A stretch of 64,000 nucleotides of DNA from UBA2336 sp964404445 (GCA_964404445.1 CAYOJW010000001.1:806001-870000); one strand, 5' to 3'; positions 9,355 to 19,245 are shown, counted from the stretch's first letter. Made by a program: numbers and translations. Notes: generated by a model from the letters alone, not told the origin.

Positions 9355-9397
9355 TTCCTACAATGGGTTTAGGGTTGTTAATACTATAAGAAAGACT

Positions 9398-9426
9398 TTC
9401 CGGGGTGACGGGCCGGAAAAGTCACC
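9398..9426 (-). promoter_or_regulatory. Pseudoknot-like leader element of nrdBA
   Basis: Reading the minus strand, GGTGAC (9426-9421) pairs with GTCACC (9409-9404), and TTCCGG (9418-9413) pairs with CCGGAA (9403-9398). The two six-base helices interleave as in an H-type pseudoknot. With no base between the last two strands, full pairing of both may be strained, so they may instead be alternatives; the second helix can extend to GACTTTTCCGG / CCGGAAAGTC. It lies 44 bases before the nrdB start, inside the predicted mRNA. Confidence 0.45.
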
Positions 9427-9496
9427 TTAAAAAACACGTTAAAATTTGCTTATTCTCTCGAAGAAAAGATTTACCTGTCAAATCTTCGTAAGTGTA

Positions 9497-9527
9497 CAAA
9501 TATGAGTTAGTAAAGCCTTAAATCAAA
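9497..9527 (-). promoter_or_regulatory. nrdBA promoter
   Basis: On the minus strand TTTG (9527-9524) and CATATTTG (9504-9497) are separated by 19 bases. This fits the Bacteroidota -33 TTTG / -7 TAnnTTTG arrangement with one mismatch. It predicts a leader of about 135 bases before nrdB. Confidence 0.55.
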
Positions 9528-9753
9528 GGGCTTGATTTTGTCAAAAACATGCGTTTTCAAAGTGTTTTCAAAGGTTTTTGAAACGATAAGTGATTGTTAA
9601 AGAGGGGCTTATTTTCCGTTTTGCAATGCATGACTTGCAGTAAAAACGGGGGTAAAAAAAATATTTTTTTTTGTCCACACTTCGATTCCGCCCTGATTTG
9701 AGGGGTTATCTGGAAAATGATTAATCAGGATTCTAAAATTTCAACATTTTTTC

Positions 9754-9777
9754 TACCTTTGCAGTCCAATTTTTGGA
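9754..9777 (+). promoter_or_regulatory. rplU promoter and 5'-terminal hairpin
   Basis: TACCTTTG (9754-9761) is an exact TAnnTTTG -7 element. It continues as TACCTTTGCAGTCC, identical to the 14 bases before rplS. Just after the expected start of transcription, TCCAA (9765-9769) pairs with TTGGA (9773-9777) around TTT. Confidence 0.7.
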
Positions 9778-9783
9778 AAAACT

Positions 9784-10092
9784 ATGTACGCAATCGTAAA
9801 CATTGCCGGTAAGCAGTTCAAAGTGGCTAAAGATCAATACATCTATGCCCCTAAGCTGTCGGGAGAGGCTGGAGACGCAGTAACGTTCGACCAGGTACTT
9901 CTTACAGACATTAGTGGTACAGTAACCATTGGCGCCCCTACTGTTGCAGGCGCTTCAGTATCAGGGAAGATACTTGAGCACGTAAAAGGTAACAAGGTGA
10001 TTATCTTTAAAAAGAAAAGACGCAAAGGCTATGCTGTGAAAAACGGCCATCGCCAGCAGTACACCAAAGTACAGATCGAAAGCATCGGGTAA
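9784..10092 (+). CDS. rplU: 50S ribosomal protein L21
   Basis: 102 residues, normal length for bL21, a 23S rRNA-binding protein of the large subunit. It begins MYAIVNIAGKQFKV and carries the typical basic C-terminal part KKKRRKGYAVKNGHRQQYT. It is the first gene of the rplU-rpmA unit, with rpmA starting 42 bases later. Confidence 0.98.
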   Translation: MYAIVNIAGKQFKVAKDQYIYAPKLSGEAGDAVTFDQVLLTDISGTVTIGAPTVAGASVSGKILEHVKGNKVIIFKKKRRKGYAVKNGHRQQYTKVQIESIG

Positions 10093-10099
10093 CCCTGCG

Positions 10100-10131
10100 A
10101 TCGTAAATCTAAAATCGTAAATCTGAAATAG
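10100..10131. repeat. Degenerate AT-rich repeat (CGTAAATCT type)
   Basis: Two near-tandem copies of CGTAAATCT separated by AAAAT fill the rplU-rpmA gap. The same unit in reverse orientation occurs at 41819-41846. Such simple intergenic repeats are frequent in Bacteroidota genomes. No function is claimed. Confidence 0.45.
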
Positions 10132-10134
10132 ATT

Positions 10135-10404
10135 ATGGCACACAAAAAAGGTGAAGGTAAAGTAAAAAACGGCCGCGAATCGGAAAGCAAACGGTTAGGC
10201 GTTAAGATATACGGAGGCCAAAAAGCTATTGCGGGCAATATTATTGTTCGCCAGCGCGGTACAAAACACCATCCGGGCAAAAACGTGGGTATCGGTAAAG
10301 ATCATACCCTGTTTGCGCTTACCAACGGAGTGGTTATGTTCAAAAAAGGTAAAAACGACAAATCTTTTGTTTCGGTAGAACCTACGGTAGTTGTTGAAGC
10401 TTAA
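10135..10404 (+). CDS. rpmA: 50S ribosomal protein L27
   Basis: 89 residues, normal for bL27, whose N-terminus reaches the peptidyl-transferase centre. It begins directly MAHKKGEG, without the cleaved N-terminal extension found in Firmicutes, so no processing protease is required. It contains the conserved GNIIVRQRGTKHHPG segment. It is followed by a strong terminator that closes the rplU-rpmA unit. Confidence 0.98.
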   Translation: MAHKKGEGKVKNGRESESKRLGVKIYGGQKAIAGNIIVRQRGTKHHPGKNVGIGKDHTLFALTNGVVMFKKGKNDKSFVSVEPTVVVEA

Positions 10405-10428
10405 TTTTTGAAGCCGGAACGGCTAAAA

Positions 10429-10464
10429 AAAGCCCCTGTTCTTGTAAAGAACAGGGGCTTTTTT
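10429..10464 (+). terminator. Terminator of rplU-rpmA
   Basis: AGCCCCTGTTCTT (10431-10443) pairs perfectly with AAGAACAGGGGCT (10447-10459) around a three-base loop and is followed by TTTTTG. Confidence 0.95.
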
Positions 10465-10627
10465 GTTTGGGATAGTCCGATTTTTTGAGCCATATTCTTC
10501 AAAAAAACCAAATAGTATAATATGGGTTACATATTATCGAAATAAAATACCGCTTATTGGGTTATTATTAGTCTTTTGTTCCGCAGATGTGCTATATTTC
10601 CGGGGTTAAACCTAAACTAAATTAACT

Positions 10628-13600
10628 ATGAGGAAGTATTTACTACTATTCTCATTCGTTTTTGTGTCCAGTGTATTGTGGGCGCAAGACCGAGTGATTA
10701 CGGGTAAGGTTACATCTACTGAAGATGGAACTTCCGTGCCCGGTGTAAGCGTAACGCTTAAAGGAACCGCCAATGGAACAGCAACAGATTCTGATGGTAA
10801 TTATTCACTATCAGTTCCCGCGTCTGGCGGTACGTTAATCTTTTCTTTTATCGGGTTAAAGACCACCGAAGTAGCCATTGGTAACCAGTCAACCATTAAT
10901 GTGGCTTTGGAGCAGGATATCTCTGTTCTTTCGGAGGTTGTTGTAACCGCACTTGACATTAAAAGGGATAAAGCTTCTTTGGGGTACGCTACACAGCAAA
11001 TCAGCGGAGATAACATTCGCGTAGCACGTGAACAAAATGTGAATACTGCTTTGGCTGGAAAAATTGCCGGTGTTCAAATTGTATCAGGTTCAGGCGCAAA
11101 GTTTGGCGCCCCCGCTGTACGTATTCGTGGTATTCGTGGTATTAATGGTCAAAGTCCGCTTTATGTGTTGGATGGCATTGTCATTGATGACCCTGCTTCG
11201 ATCAACATGGACAACATCCAGGATATTAACGTTTTAAAAGGTGCTAATGCAGCTGCGCTTTATGGTAACAGGGCACGTGATGGTGTTGTGATCTTGAGTT
11301 CAAAAAAAGGCACACAGTCGGATGCGGTAACCATTGATGTTAATCAGACTACTACATTTGAACGTGTTTATATTATGCCCAAGTTTCAAAATGAATATGG
11401 AGGCGGGTATGATCCAAATTTTTACACGTTTAATTATGATCCGGCTGTTCATGATCCGGCATTGGCTGGTTTAGATGGTATGCCTTATCCCGAGCTCTCA
11501 GCAGATGCAAGCTGGGGTCCCAAAATGGACGGGACTATGGTTGCCCAATGGGATTCTTTTACCCCAGGCACCGCCAATTATGGTAAGGCACACCCTTGGT
11601 CGCCCCAACCAGATAATATTAAGGATTTTTATAGAACTGGTGTTATGAATAATACTAGCATAAGTATTGGTAAGAGCAGTGAATCTTATGCATTGAATGC
11701 TACGTTGAGTAAATCATCGCGTACAGGGGTGATGGAAAACACCAATCAGGATAAGTTATTTCTTAACATTAATTTTTCTGCGAACCTAACCAAAAAACTG
11801 AGCGTAGAGGCAGCGGCGAATTATAATGAGTCGTACACAAAAGGTAATTTGTTTGAAGGCTATAATAGTATTGGCTCTAACTTTAACCAATGGTTCCAAC
11901 GCCAGTTGAATATGGGCGATTTGAAGAAATATTATAAGATGCCCGATGGCAGATGGACTTCCTGGAACATCAATTCACCGGAAGACTCTGAACCATTGTA
12001 CTGGGATAACCCATACGCCTATTTGTACGGAGCTTATAGTGAATGGGAACGGGATGTGTTAAGTTCTAAGTTTGCATTGAACTATGAAATTATAACAGAC
12101 TTAAAAGCATCTGTTTTACTTACACGGAATAGCCGTAATGAAGTGTTCTACGATCGCAGAGATAAAAATTTGAAAATTGGCCCTGCCTATTTTAGAACCT
12201 ACAGTAACAAAGTTGTTGAAGACAACATTCGTGCTATGTTAAGCTACAATAAAAAATTTGGGGATATATCGGTATTTGCAAGTGCTGGTCTAAACTGGCG
12301 GAAAAACACACAAGATTATATCAACATGAACACCAATGGAGGGCTTAGTGTCGATGAACTATATAACATTTCTGCATCTGCGCAAGCCCCCTCTGTGGGT
12401 AATACAATAGGTAAGAGCAAGGTGAATAGTTATTTTGGGAGTGTGTCGATTGACTGGAGAAGAACGATATTTCTGGATGCTACTTTCCGTAAAGATTATG
12501 ACTCTAGGCTTCCTAATGGAAAAAATGATTATGTGTACCCAAGTACCTCGCTTTCGTTTGTGTTTACTGAGTTAGTGGATTTGCCATGGTTATCGTTTGG
12601 AAAAGTACGGGCAAGCTATGCTAAGGTAGGTAACGAAGTAGGACGTTATATAACAAGACCAACCTATGCGTTAGGCCAAACGTATGGCGGATTACCAAAC
12701 ACAGGTGTTCCGAATACGATAATCGACCCAAACCTGACGGCAGCTACTACATCTTCAGTTGAGGTTGGATTTGAGTTAGGTTTTTTGGAAAACAGATTGC
12801 GTGCAGAGTTCTCATTTTACAATCAGGATAATGCCAATGAACTGTTAAACATCACAGTTCCGTCATCATCTGGAGCCAGTACGTTTTTAACAAATTCAAT
12901 AGATTCATATACCCGGGGCTGGGAGTTGGCCATAGGTGGTACACCAGTTAAAAGGACTGGTGGTTTAGTATGGGATGTGAATTTTAATATTTCACAAAAC
13001 ACAGTATTTATCAATGAGATTGCCGCAGAGTATGGATTAAATGCATTTGCTTTAGGTAACGGATTTAGGGGCACCAGTACGAGCGGTGGTTGGGACGGTC
13101 AGGCATTGGCACGGAGGCAAGAAGAGTGGGGCGTGATTGTTGGCCGTAAAATACGCAGGGACGACAATGGCAACGTTATGGTAGATGCAAACGGCCGTCC
13201 GCTAACAGATGCTAACCAGGATTTAGGTCATATTTTGCCTGATTTTACAGGAGGTATGTTTAACAGAGTATCCTATAAAAATTTCGAATTAGCATTTACA
13301 ATTGATTACCAAGTTGGTGGTAAATTCCTGTCTATATCCAGAATGTTTGGTGCTTACTCAGGCTTGACCATGGAAACCGTTGGGAATAACGATAAAGGTA
13401 ATCCGCAACGTGATGCTCCAGCAGAGGGTGGTGGTATGAGTTTTGGTGGGGTATTTGCAGATGGTACGCCAAATAACATTTATTTGACAGCAGACGATTA
13501 CTGGACTACGTTGTTTGGGGTTTCTGAACGTTGGATGTACGATGCAACTTTTATTAAAATGCGTGAATTTCGTTTAGGCTACAATGTGCCCAGAGACTTC

Positions 13601-13804
13601 TTAACGAAATTAAAGTATGTAAAAGGGGCATCTGTTGCATTTGTTGCTAATAACCCGTTCCTGTTATACTCTAAAGTTGATGGCATTGACCCTTCAGAAA
13701 TAGGTGGGGATACAGTAGAGGCTCGAAACAATGGTTCTTGGGTTGAGGGTGGTAACCTGGCCAGTACGAGAAGCTTTGGTTTCGATATTAAACTTAAATT
13801 CTAA
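10628..13804 (+). CDS. SusC/RagA-type TonB-linked outer-membrane transporter
   Basis: Large barrel that imports oligomeric nutrients using TonB energy. 1058 residues: signal peptide to about residue 20 (ending LWAQ), a carboxypeptidase-D regulatory-like domain at about 22-110, a plug at about 115-230 with VRIRGIRGINGQSPLYVLDG, then a barrel ending in FGFDIKLKF with the terminal aromatic residue. A TATATTTC at 10593-10600 may be its -7 element. The SusD partner follows after 11 bases. No glycosidase, peptidase, or ECF sigma/anti-sigma pair is nearby, so the ligand is unknown. Confidence 0.95.
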   Translation: MRKYLLLFSFVFVSSVLWAQDRVITGKVTSTEDGTSVPGVSVTLKGTANGTATDSDGNYSLSVPASGGTLIFSFIGLKTTEVAIGNQSTINVALEQDISVLSEVVVTALDIKRDKASLGYATQQISGDNIRVAREQNVNTALAGKIAGVQIVSGSGAKFGAPAVRIRGIRGINGQSPLYVLDGIVIDDPASINMDNIQDINVLKGANAAALYGNRARDGVVILSSKKGTQSDAVTIDVNQTTTFERVYIMPKFQNEYGGGYDPNFYTFNYDPAVHDPALAGLDGMPYPELSADASWGPKMDGTMVAQWDSFTPGTANYGKAHPWSPQPDNIKDFYRTGVMNNTSISIGKSSESYALNATLSKSSRTGVMENTNQDKLFLNINFSANLTKKLSVEAAANYNESYTKGNLFEGYNSIGSNFNQWFQRQLNMGDLKKYYKMPDGRWTSWNINSPEDSEPLYWDNPYAYLYGAYSEWERDVLSSKFALNYEIITDLKASVLLTRNSRNEVFYDRRDKNLKIGPAYFRTYSNKVVEDNIRAMLSYNKKFGDISVFASAGLNWRKNTQDYINMNTNGGLSVDELYNISASAQAPSVGNTIGKSKVNSYFGSVSIDWRRTIFLDATFRKDYDSRLPNGKNDYVYPSTSLSFVFTELVDLPWLSFGKVRASYAKVGNEVGRYITRPTYALGQTYGGLPNTGVPNTIIDPNLTAATTSSVEVGFELGFLENRLRAEFSFYNQDNANELLNITVPSSSGASTFLTNSIDSYTRGWELAIGGTPVKRTGGLVWDVNFNISQNTVFINEIAAEYGLNAFALGNGFRGTSTSGGWDGQALARRQEEWGVIVGRKIRRDDNGNVMVDANGRPLTDANQDLGHILPDFTGGMFNRVSYKNFELAFTIDYQVGGKFLSISRMFGAYSGLTMETVGNNDKGNPQRDAPAEGGGMSFGGVFADGTPNNIYLTADDYWTTLFGVSERWMYDATFIKMREFRLGYNVPRDFLTKLKYVKGASVAFVANNPFLLYSKVDGIDPSEIGGDTVEARNNGSWVEGGNLASTRSFGFDIKLKF

Positions 13805-13815
13805 ACCGAATAGAA

Positions 13816-15354
13816 ATGAAAAAAATATTTATAGTATTCATAATGACCGCCAGCGTGTTGTTGGCCTCATGTAATTGGGATGATTTTGGGGATTTGAACG
13901 TAAACCCAAATGAAGCTACAACGCCTAAAACCAGTATGTTGTTAACTAATAGTATCATACCGATGGGAGGTGGTATTATTGCCACACAGGGAGCATTATA
14001 TGCCCAGTATTTATCGAATAAACAATACACATCCGGAGATAATTATCAAACGATAACATTTGCAACAGATGGGTTATATAATGGCCCATTAATGGATCTG
14101 CAGAAGATTATAGAGATGAATACTGAAACACCAGATGCTGTAGTAGCGGATGGATATAATGATAACCAGATTGCAATTGCAAATATTTTGAAGGCTTATT
14201 ATTATCTGTATATGACTGATCGGTGGGGAGACCTGCCTTTCTCTGAAGCACTACAGGGGGCATCTAAGTTGCGCCCTGTGTATGATTCGCAAGAGGATAT
14301 TTATGCGGGATGTTTCCAGATACTTAAGGATGCGGTTGCCATGATTAATACAGGAACGCCACAAAGTGGGATAGCTAAGGTTAACGGTGACGCCTTGTTT
14401 GATGGTGATATGGATATGTGGATAAAGTTTGCCAATACTATTCGTTTAAAAGCTGCATTGAGGTTGTCTAAAGTTGCACCGGCAATTGCGGCTGCAGAGT
14501 TTTCTGACGCATATGGTGACGGTGTTATTGCTTTAGATAATTCAGAAAATATTGCATATCAATATCAGGCTATACAGGTTTATGAAAACCCGTACTATAA
14601 TTCATTTGTAACTTCTGGTAGAAGGGATTGGGTAATTGCCGATCCTTTTATGAACATCATGCAAATAGATACATACGCCAGCCCTCATCGAGGTATGTAT
14701 AGTGACGGCCATCCGTATAAAACCCAAACAGGACTCTTAAATGTGGTGGCAGACCCTCGGCTTCCTGTATATGCGAATCCTATTCAAGGCACAACAGACA
14801 CATTCATTGGTATGCCATACGGATTAACTGAAGGTCAAGCGGGATCAATTCCTGCAGTTCAAACCTCATTTATGGGTAATGCCTTCAGAGAGCAGACTAC
14901 CCCGGCTTACATTTTTACGTCTGCAGAGGTAGCCTTTATTTTAGCAGAAGGAAGATTAAATAACTGGATTACTGATGGTACTGTTCAGGAATTTTACGAG
15001 GATGGTATTGCTGCATCTTTAGCGCAACATGGAGTAAGCGCAGGCTACGCAACGTACATAACAAATGATATTGTTGCTTTCGATCCGGCAAATGCTCAAA
15101 GGCAGATTATCGAACAAAAATGGATAGCAACATATCCAAATGGTTATGAAGCCTGGGCTGAATGGAGAAGAACAGGATTCCCGGAACTGGCTGCGCCAGA
15201 TGGTGCCATGACACCTAATTTACAAATACCAAGAAGACAGGCTTACGGAACAAATGAAGCAAACCTGAATAGTGAAAACCATAAAGCAGCTTTAGTAAAC
15301 CAAGGTTTTGCTGCTGATGATTTAACTGGTCGCGTTTGGTGGGATAAACCATAA
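13816..15354 (+). CDS. SusD/RagB-type surface lipoprotein
   Basis: Ligand-capturing lid for the adjacent SusC. 512 residues; signal peptide with lipobox LASC near residue 19. NVNPNEATTP near the mature N-terminus and MTDRWGDLPFSEAL near 133 are typical of the SusD-like group with TPR-like helices, and WIATYPNGYEAWAEWRRTGFP is the characteristic C-terminal block. It forms a two-gene unit with the upstream transporter and is followed by a terminator. Confidence 0.95.
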   Translation: MKKIFIVFIMTASVLLASCNWDDFGDLNVNPNEATTPKTSMLLTNSIIPMGGGIIATQGALYAQYLSNKQYTSGDNYQTITFATDGLYNGPLMDLQKIIEMNTETPDAVVADGYNDNQIAIANILKAYYYLYMTDRWGDLPFSEALQGASKLRPVYDSQEDIYAGCFQILKDAVAMINTGTPQSGIAKVNGDALFDGDMDMWIKFANTIRLKAALRLSKVAPAIAAAEFSDAYGDGVIALDNSENIAYQYQAIQVYENPYYNSFVTSGRRDWVIADPFMNIMQIDTYASPHRGMYSDGHPYKTQTGLLNVVADPRLPVYANPIQGTTDTFIGMPYGLTEGQAGSIPAVQTSFMGNAFREQTTPAYIFTSAEVAFILAEGRLNNWITDGTVQEFYEDGIAASLAQHGVSAGYATYITNDIVAFDPANAQRQIIEQKWIATYPNGYEAWAEWRRTGFPELAAPDGAMTPNLQIPRRQAYGTNEANLNSENHKAALVNQGFAADDLTGRVWWDKP

Positions 15355-15382
15355 ATAATCTTTGTAATAATTATTAAAAAGT

Positions 15383-15417
15383 AAAAAGGGGTCTCTAAAG
15401 TAGAGAGCCCTTTTTCT
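15383..15417 (+). terminator. Terminator after the SusCD pair
   Basis: The arms 15383-15397 and 15401-15415 pair with a single internal mismatch around a three-base loop, and a T-rich run follows. It separates the SusCD pair from the next receptor gene. Confidence 0.88.
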
Positions 15418-15442
15418 TTGTATCATAAACACAAACAAAGCG

Positions 15443-18142
15443 ATGTGCTCTTTTTGGGTGAGGTTAATACTTGTTATATTCATTTTAAGTGGCTACGGTG
15501 CGGTTGCTCAAAGTGATTTTAACGCAGATTCTGTACGGGTTACTCGTGATCAGAGTTTTATTGAGTTCGTTCAATATGTTGAGAATAATTCGAGTTATAA
15601 ATTTTTTTATATTTATGAATGGGTGAAAGATTTAGTTGTTGATAAAGGTCAACACGGTAAATCTCTGCAGGAAATTGTCTCGTATGTTACAGGTAGTGCA
15701 CAATTGAATTGTTTGAATTTTTACAGCTATGCTTTTGTTATTTATAAAGACCCTAAGCAAGATAAGGTGCGTGATGAATTGTTGTCAGAGGCGGTTTCAA
15801 AAAGGATAACAGTCAATAAAATTATTATAGGGACTAAGCATAAGATAAGTAAGAATGAAGTAGCTGAGTTAGCCGGAATAGTTAGAGATGAAGAAACGAA
15901 GGCTCCGCTGGCTGACGTGCTTATTAGAGTTGGTGGAGAACAATTGTTCGTACGGACAAATCGATCAGGTAGTTTTAAAATTTCTCTTCCGGTTGGTGAG
16001 CACGTTCTGATATTCAACATCTATGATTATGAAGAAAAGCTAATCGATTTGGCTATTTATGAAAACGGCCAAACCATAATTAGTTTAAATGAGCTGCCTG
16101 TAATGCTAAGCGAAGTTGTTGTTTCTGAACAATCAATTATTGATAGAAGGATTGGGGAAACGAATATAAAGATGTTGGAAGTAAGCCGTGCCCCCGCTTT
16201 TTTAGGAGAAAAGGATGTGGTAAAAGCACTACAAATGCAAACGGGTGTAACCTCTGTTAGCGAGGCAAATGGAGGGTTTAACGTTCGTGGTGGTGGGGTT
16301 GATCAAAACTTGGTATTGTACGATGGTACGCCAATTTTTAATGCATCGCATGCAATAGGATTCTTCACGGCATTTAATTCTGAAGCAATAAATCGTGTTT
16401 CTTTTTTTAAAGGCGGAATACCTTCAGAATATGGTGGCCGTGTGTCGTCTGTTCTTGATATTGACTCTAAAGAAGGTGATTATAAAAAATGGAAGGGGAG
16501 TTTAGGGGTAGGTCTCGTATCCGGAAATTTAGTAGTAGGTGGGCCTATTAAAAGAGACACGAGTGCTTTAAATCTGTCCTTTAGATCATCATACTCTGAC
16601 TGGATACTTTCTTTAGTCAAACGATACAGTAACGATGTTGAAAAAAATTCAGTGGGGTTTCACGATGGTTCGTTAAAATATTCAACTAAACTTAATGATG
16701 GGGCTAAACTTATTTTTTCTACATACTTTAGCCGTGATAGGTTTCAATTAGCAAACGACTCTATAAACAACTGGTCAAGTTTAGCCCTTTCCTTAAAGTA
16801 TGGAAAGCAGTTTCGTAATGAGTATTATTACAGTGTTGGATTTAATATAGGGAACTATTCATATCAAATTTCGGATCACAGACCTGAAACGGCTTATTCA
16901 CTAAAGTATAAGATTTTTTATCCAACCTTAAAGTTTGATGTAAATCGTGATGGTAAGCGAAAGCAATCATTTGGTGTACATGTTACATTATATAATTTCG
17001 AACCAGGCAGATTAAGACCAACATCAGAACAATCTAATAGTAAAGATGTTGACATGCTTAACGAAATATCAGTTGAGACGGCTCTATATTATGGTGAGAA
17101 TTTTCAGGTTGGATCACATTTGTTTGTTGAAACCGGCTTTCGATTATCAGCATATAACCGATTTGGTTCCGGAAAGGTTTTTCTATACCAGACAAACAGT
17201 CCACGAGAGCTGAGAAGCGTAAAAGACTCCGTGCAATACTCAGCGGGAGAAATAATGAAAACCTATATAGGCCCGGAGCCCAGATTATCGTTAAGGTATA
17301 TAATTGGTGACCGTTCTTCTGTTAAACTGGGGTATAACAGAATGTACCAGTATGTCCATCTTGTGTCAAATACGGCCGTGGTTACCCCTGTTGACATTTG
17401 GCAGTCCAGCAACACCTATTTTAAGCCACAAATCGCTGATCAACTATCGTTGGGGTATTTTTTAAACTCTAAAACAAACACTCTGACAAGTTTTGTTGAG
17501 GTATTTTATAAACACACACAGAACGTTTTGGATTTTAAAGATGGAGCTAACTTAATTTTAAATTCTAAACTTGAAACAGCCTTATTAACCGGAAAAGGGT
17601 TTTCGTATGGGGTAGAGTTTTCAATTAGCAAGAATAGAGGAAGATTGGAAACCGAGTTGAATTACACATATTCGCGAACATTTAGACAAGTACAGAGCAT
17701 TCACCCGACCGAAGAAATCAATAAGGGCGAACGGTACCCTGCAAATTATGATCAACCACATATTTTGAATTTGAATTGGAGATATTCAATAACACGCAAT
17801 GTGTTTTTCTCGGGGGTTTTTACATACCGAACAGGAAGACCCATTTCGGTTCCCATTGCAGCGTATGAAATCAATGGAGTTCCAGTTATAGATTTCTCTA
17901 ATAGAAATAATTACAGATTGTCAGATTATCATCGGTTGGATGTTGCTTTGGTCGCTGAAGGGAACATGCGAAAATCGAAACGTATTCAGGGTTTTTGGAC
18001 TCTGTCTGTTTATAACTTGTATGGAAGAAAGAACCCTTATTCGGCTTTTTTCTCGTATAACGTTTCCGGTGCAGTTTTGCCTAAGCAAATTGCTTTAATT
18101 GGTATTCCGGTCCCCTCTTTATCATATACATTAAAATTCTGA
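15443..18142 (+). CDS. TonB-dependent receptor with N-terminal STN-like domain
   Basis: 899 residues. A signal peptide ends near GAVAQ (residue 23). Residues about 35-95 resemble a secretin/TonB N-terminal (STN) domain, and 140-220 a carboxypeptidase-like regulatory domain (GIVRDEETKAPLADVLI). The plug contains NGGFNVRGGGVDQNLVLYDG (about 275-295), and the barrel ends VPSLSYTLKF. STN domains usually serve signal-transducing receptors with FecR/ECF sigma partners, but none is nearby. It leads a three-gene unit with a DUF4249 lipoprotein (5-base gap) and a plug-like protein. The composition is AT-rich compared with core genes. Ligand unknown. Confidence 0.93.
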   Translation: MCSFWVRLILVIFILSGYGAVAQSDFNADSVRVTRDQSFIEFVQYVENNSSYKFFYIYEWVKDLVVDKGQHGKSLQEIVSYVTGSAQLNCLNFYSYAFVIYKDPKQDKVRDELLSEAVSKRITVNKIIIGTKHKISKNEVAELAGIVRDEETKAPLADVLIRVGGEQLFVRTNRSGSFKISLPVGEHVLIFNIYDYEEKLIDLAIYENGQTIISLNELPVMLSEVVVSEQSIIDRRIGETNIKMLEVSRAPAFLGEKDVVKALQMQTGVTSVSEANGGFNVRGGGVDQNLVLYDGTPIFNASHAIGFFTAFNSEAINRVSFFKGGIPSEYGGRVSSVLDIDSKEGDYKKWKGSLGVGLVSGNLVVGGPIKRDTSALNLSFRSSYSDWILSLVKRYSNDVEKNSVGFHDGSLKYSTKLNDGAKLIFSTYFSRDRFQLANDSINNWSSLALSLKYGKQFRNEYYYSVGFNIGNYSYQISDHRPETAYSLKYKIFYPTLKFDVNRDGKRKQSFGVHVTLYNFEPGRLRPTSEQSNSKDVDMLNEISVETALYYGENFQVGSHLFVETGFRLSAYNRFGSGKVFLYQTNSPRELRSVKDSVQYSAGEIMKTYIGPEPRLSLRYIIGDRSSVKLGYNRMYQYVHLVSNTAVVTPVDIWQSSNTYFKPQIADQLSLGYFLNSKTNTLTSFVEVFYKHTQNVLDFKDGANLILNSKLETALLTGKGFSYGVEFSISKNRGRLETELNYTYSRTFRQVQSIHPTEEINKGERYPANYDQPHILNLNWRYSITRNVFFSGVFTYRTGRPISVPIAAYEINGVPVIDFSNRNNYRLSDYHRLDVALVAEGNMRKSKRIQGFWTLSVYNLYGRKNPYSAFFSYNVSGAVLPKQIALIGIPVPSLSYTLKF

Positions 18143-18147
18143 TAATC

Positions 18148-19242
18148 ATGCGTAGATTATTCGTTGTTTTGTTTTTGTTTTTAGATGCGTGTATAGATCC
18201 ATTGGGTGTAAAGGTAACAGGTGAAAACACAAGATTAATTGTTGATGGCTTAATTACAGATCAACCGGGGCCTCATTTGGTTAAATTATTTTACTCTAAC
18301 CCATTGACAACAAGTCGGTTTTTAAAGCCTTTTGAACCTGTAACAGCAGCTTCCGTAATCGTTCGTGATGATTTGAATAATCAGTATATTTTATATGAGG
18401 TGATGGCAGGAGTTTATAGTACAGAGAATTCTGGATTAATAGTAACGGCTGATCGTGAGTATAAACTTTTGATTACTACAGTTGATGAAAAGCAATATGA
18501 ATCATCCAATGAAAAATTATGGCCATCGGGCGTTATTGAGGATGTAAGTTTTGGGTTTGTAAACAATAGATCGGAAAGCAGTGGAGAACAGATCCATTCT
18601 CTTAAAGTTTACGTAAACGCAAGAGGAGCAGGTGGTGAAAATAATTTCTTTCGGTGGAGATGGACTACCGTACACAAAACAATATCAAACCCTGAACTAC
18701 GTGTGAAACTCACTCCCGGGGGTGAGTTTCCGGATCCTCCAGGGTGTAGTGGGTACATTGTTGTGGGTGGTGGATTGGTTAAGGTTAGTGATTGTACCTG
18801 TTGTATATGTTGGTCCTATAACTACAATGATGGAGCTCGGGTGTCTCAAAATGAATATACTCGCGATAATATTTTTAATATGCAATACATAGGCGCTATT
18901 CCGGTAACCGCAATGCATTTCTTTGATAAATATCATATTGCTATTGAGCAATTGAGTTTGTCGGAAAGCGCTTATGATTTTTGGAGGCTCATTGAAAAAC
19001 AACAGAGGGGGGCAACAGATATTTTTCAGCCAAATATGATAAAGATCCGTGGAAATATAACCTCTATAACGGACCCAAATGAAGAGGTTCTTGGTTTCTT
19101 TGGCGTGTCAGGGATAGCTACAAAATCATTTTTTATAGACAGATCTGTAGTTCCGGTGGATTTACCACCTTTGCCTATAGTACCCTTTTCTTGTTTAGAT
19201 TATTTTAAAAAACCAACAACGAATAGACCAGAATTTTGGTAG
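18148..19242 (+). CDS. DUF4249 lipoprotein
   Basis: 364 residues with a lipobox-like LDAC at residues 12-15 after a short hydrophobic leader, so a lipoprotein of the cell envelope. The N-terminal strand RLIVDGLITDQPGPHLVKL is typical of DUF4249, a Bacteroidota family almost always encoded beside a TonB-dependent receptor like the one 5 bases upstream. The midsection has a Cys cluster, CTCCICW (about 213-219). By analogy with SusD it may be a surface accessory of the receptor; this is inference. Confidence 0.85.
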   Translation: MRRLFVVLFLFLDACIDPLGVKVTGENTRLIVDGLITDQPGPHLVKLFYSNPLTTSRFLKPFEPVTAASVIVRDDLNNQYILYEVMAGVYSTENSGLIVTADREYKLLITTVDEKQYESSNEKLWPSGVIEDVSFGFVNNRSESSGEQIHSLKVYVNARGAGGENNFFRWRWTTVHKTISNPELRVKLTPGGEFPDPPGCSGYIVVGGGLVKVSDCTCCICWSYNYNDGARVSQNEYTRDNIFNMQYIGAIPVTAMHFFDKYHIAIEQLSLSESAYDFWRLIEKQQRGATDIFQPNMIKIRGNITSITDPNEEVLGFFGVSGIATKSFFIDRSVVPVDLPPLPIVPFSCLDYFKKPTTNRPEFW

Positions 19243-19245
19243 TAT

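Larger units (their letters stand above)
9355..9783. other. Divergent intergenic region between nrdB and rplU
   Basis: 429 bases without a gene. From left to right it holds the nrdB leader structure (9398-9426), the nrdBA promoter (9497-9527), an AT-rich stretch (about 9528-9750) in which I see no ORF or repeat, and the rplU promoter with its leader hairpin (9754-9777). I looked for a cobalamin riboswitch and for NrdR boxes and saw neither. Confidence 0.7.

Noticed and set aside
9355..9783. Cobalamin riboswitch or NrdR boxes controlling nrdBA
   Set aside because: Looked for because a B12-dependent reductase is present, but no B12-box-like or NrdR-like sequence could be found by eye.
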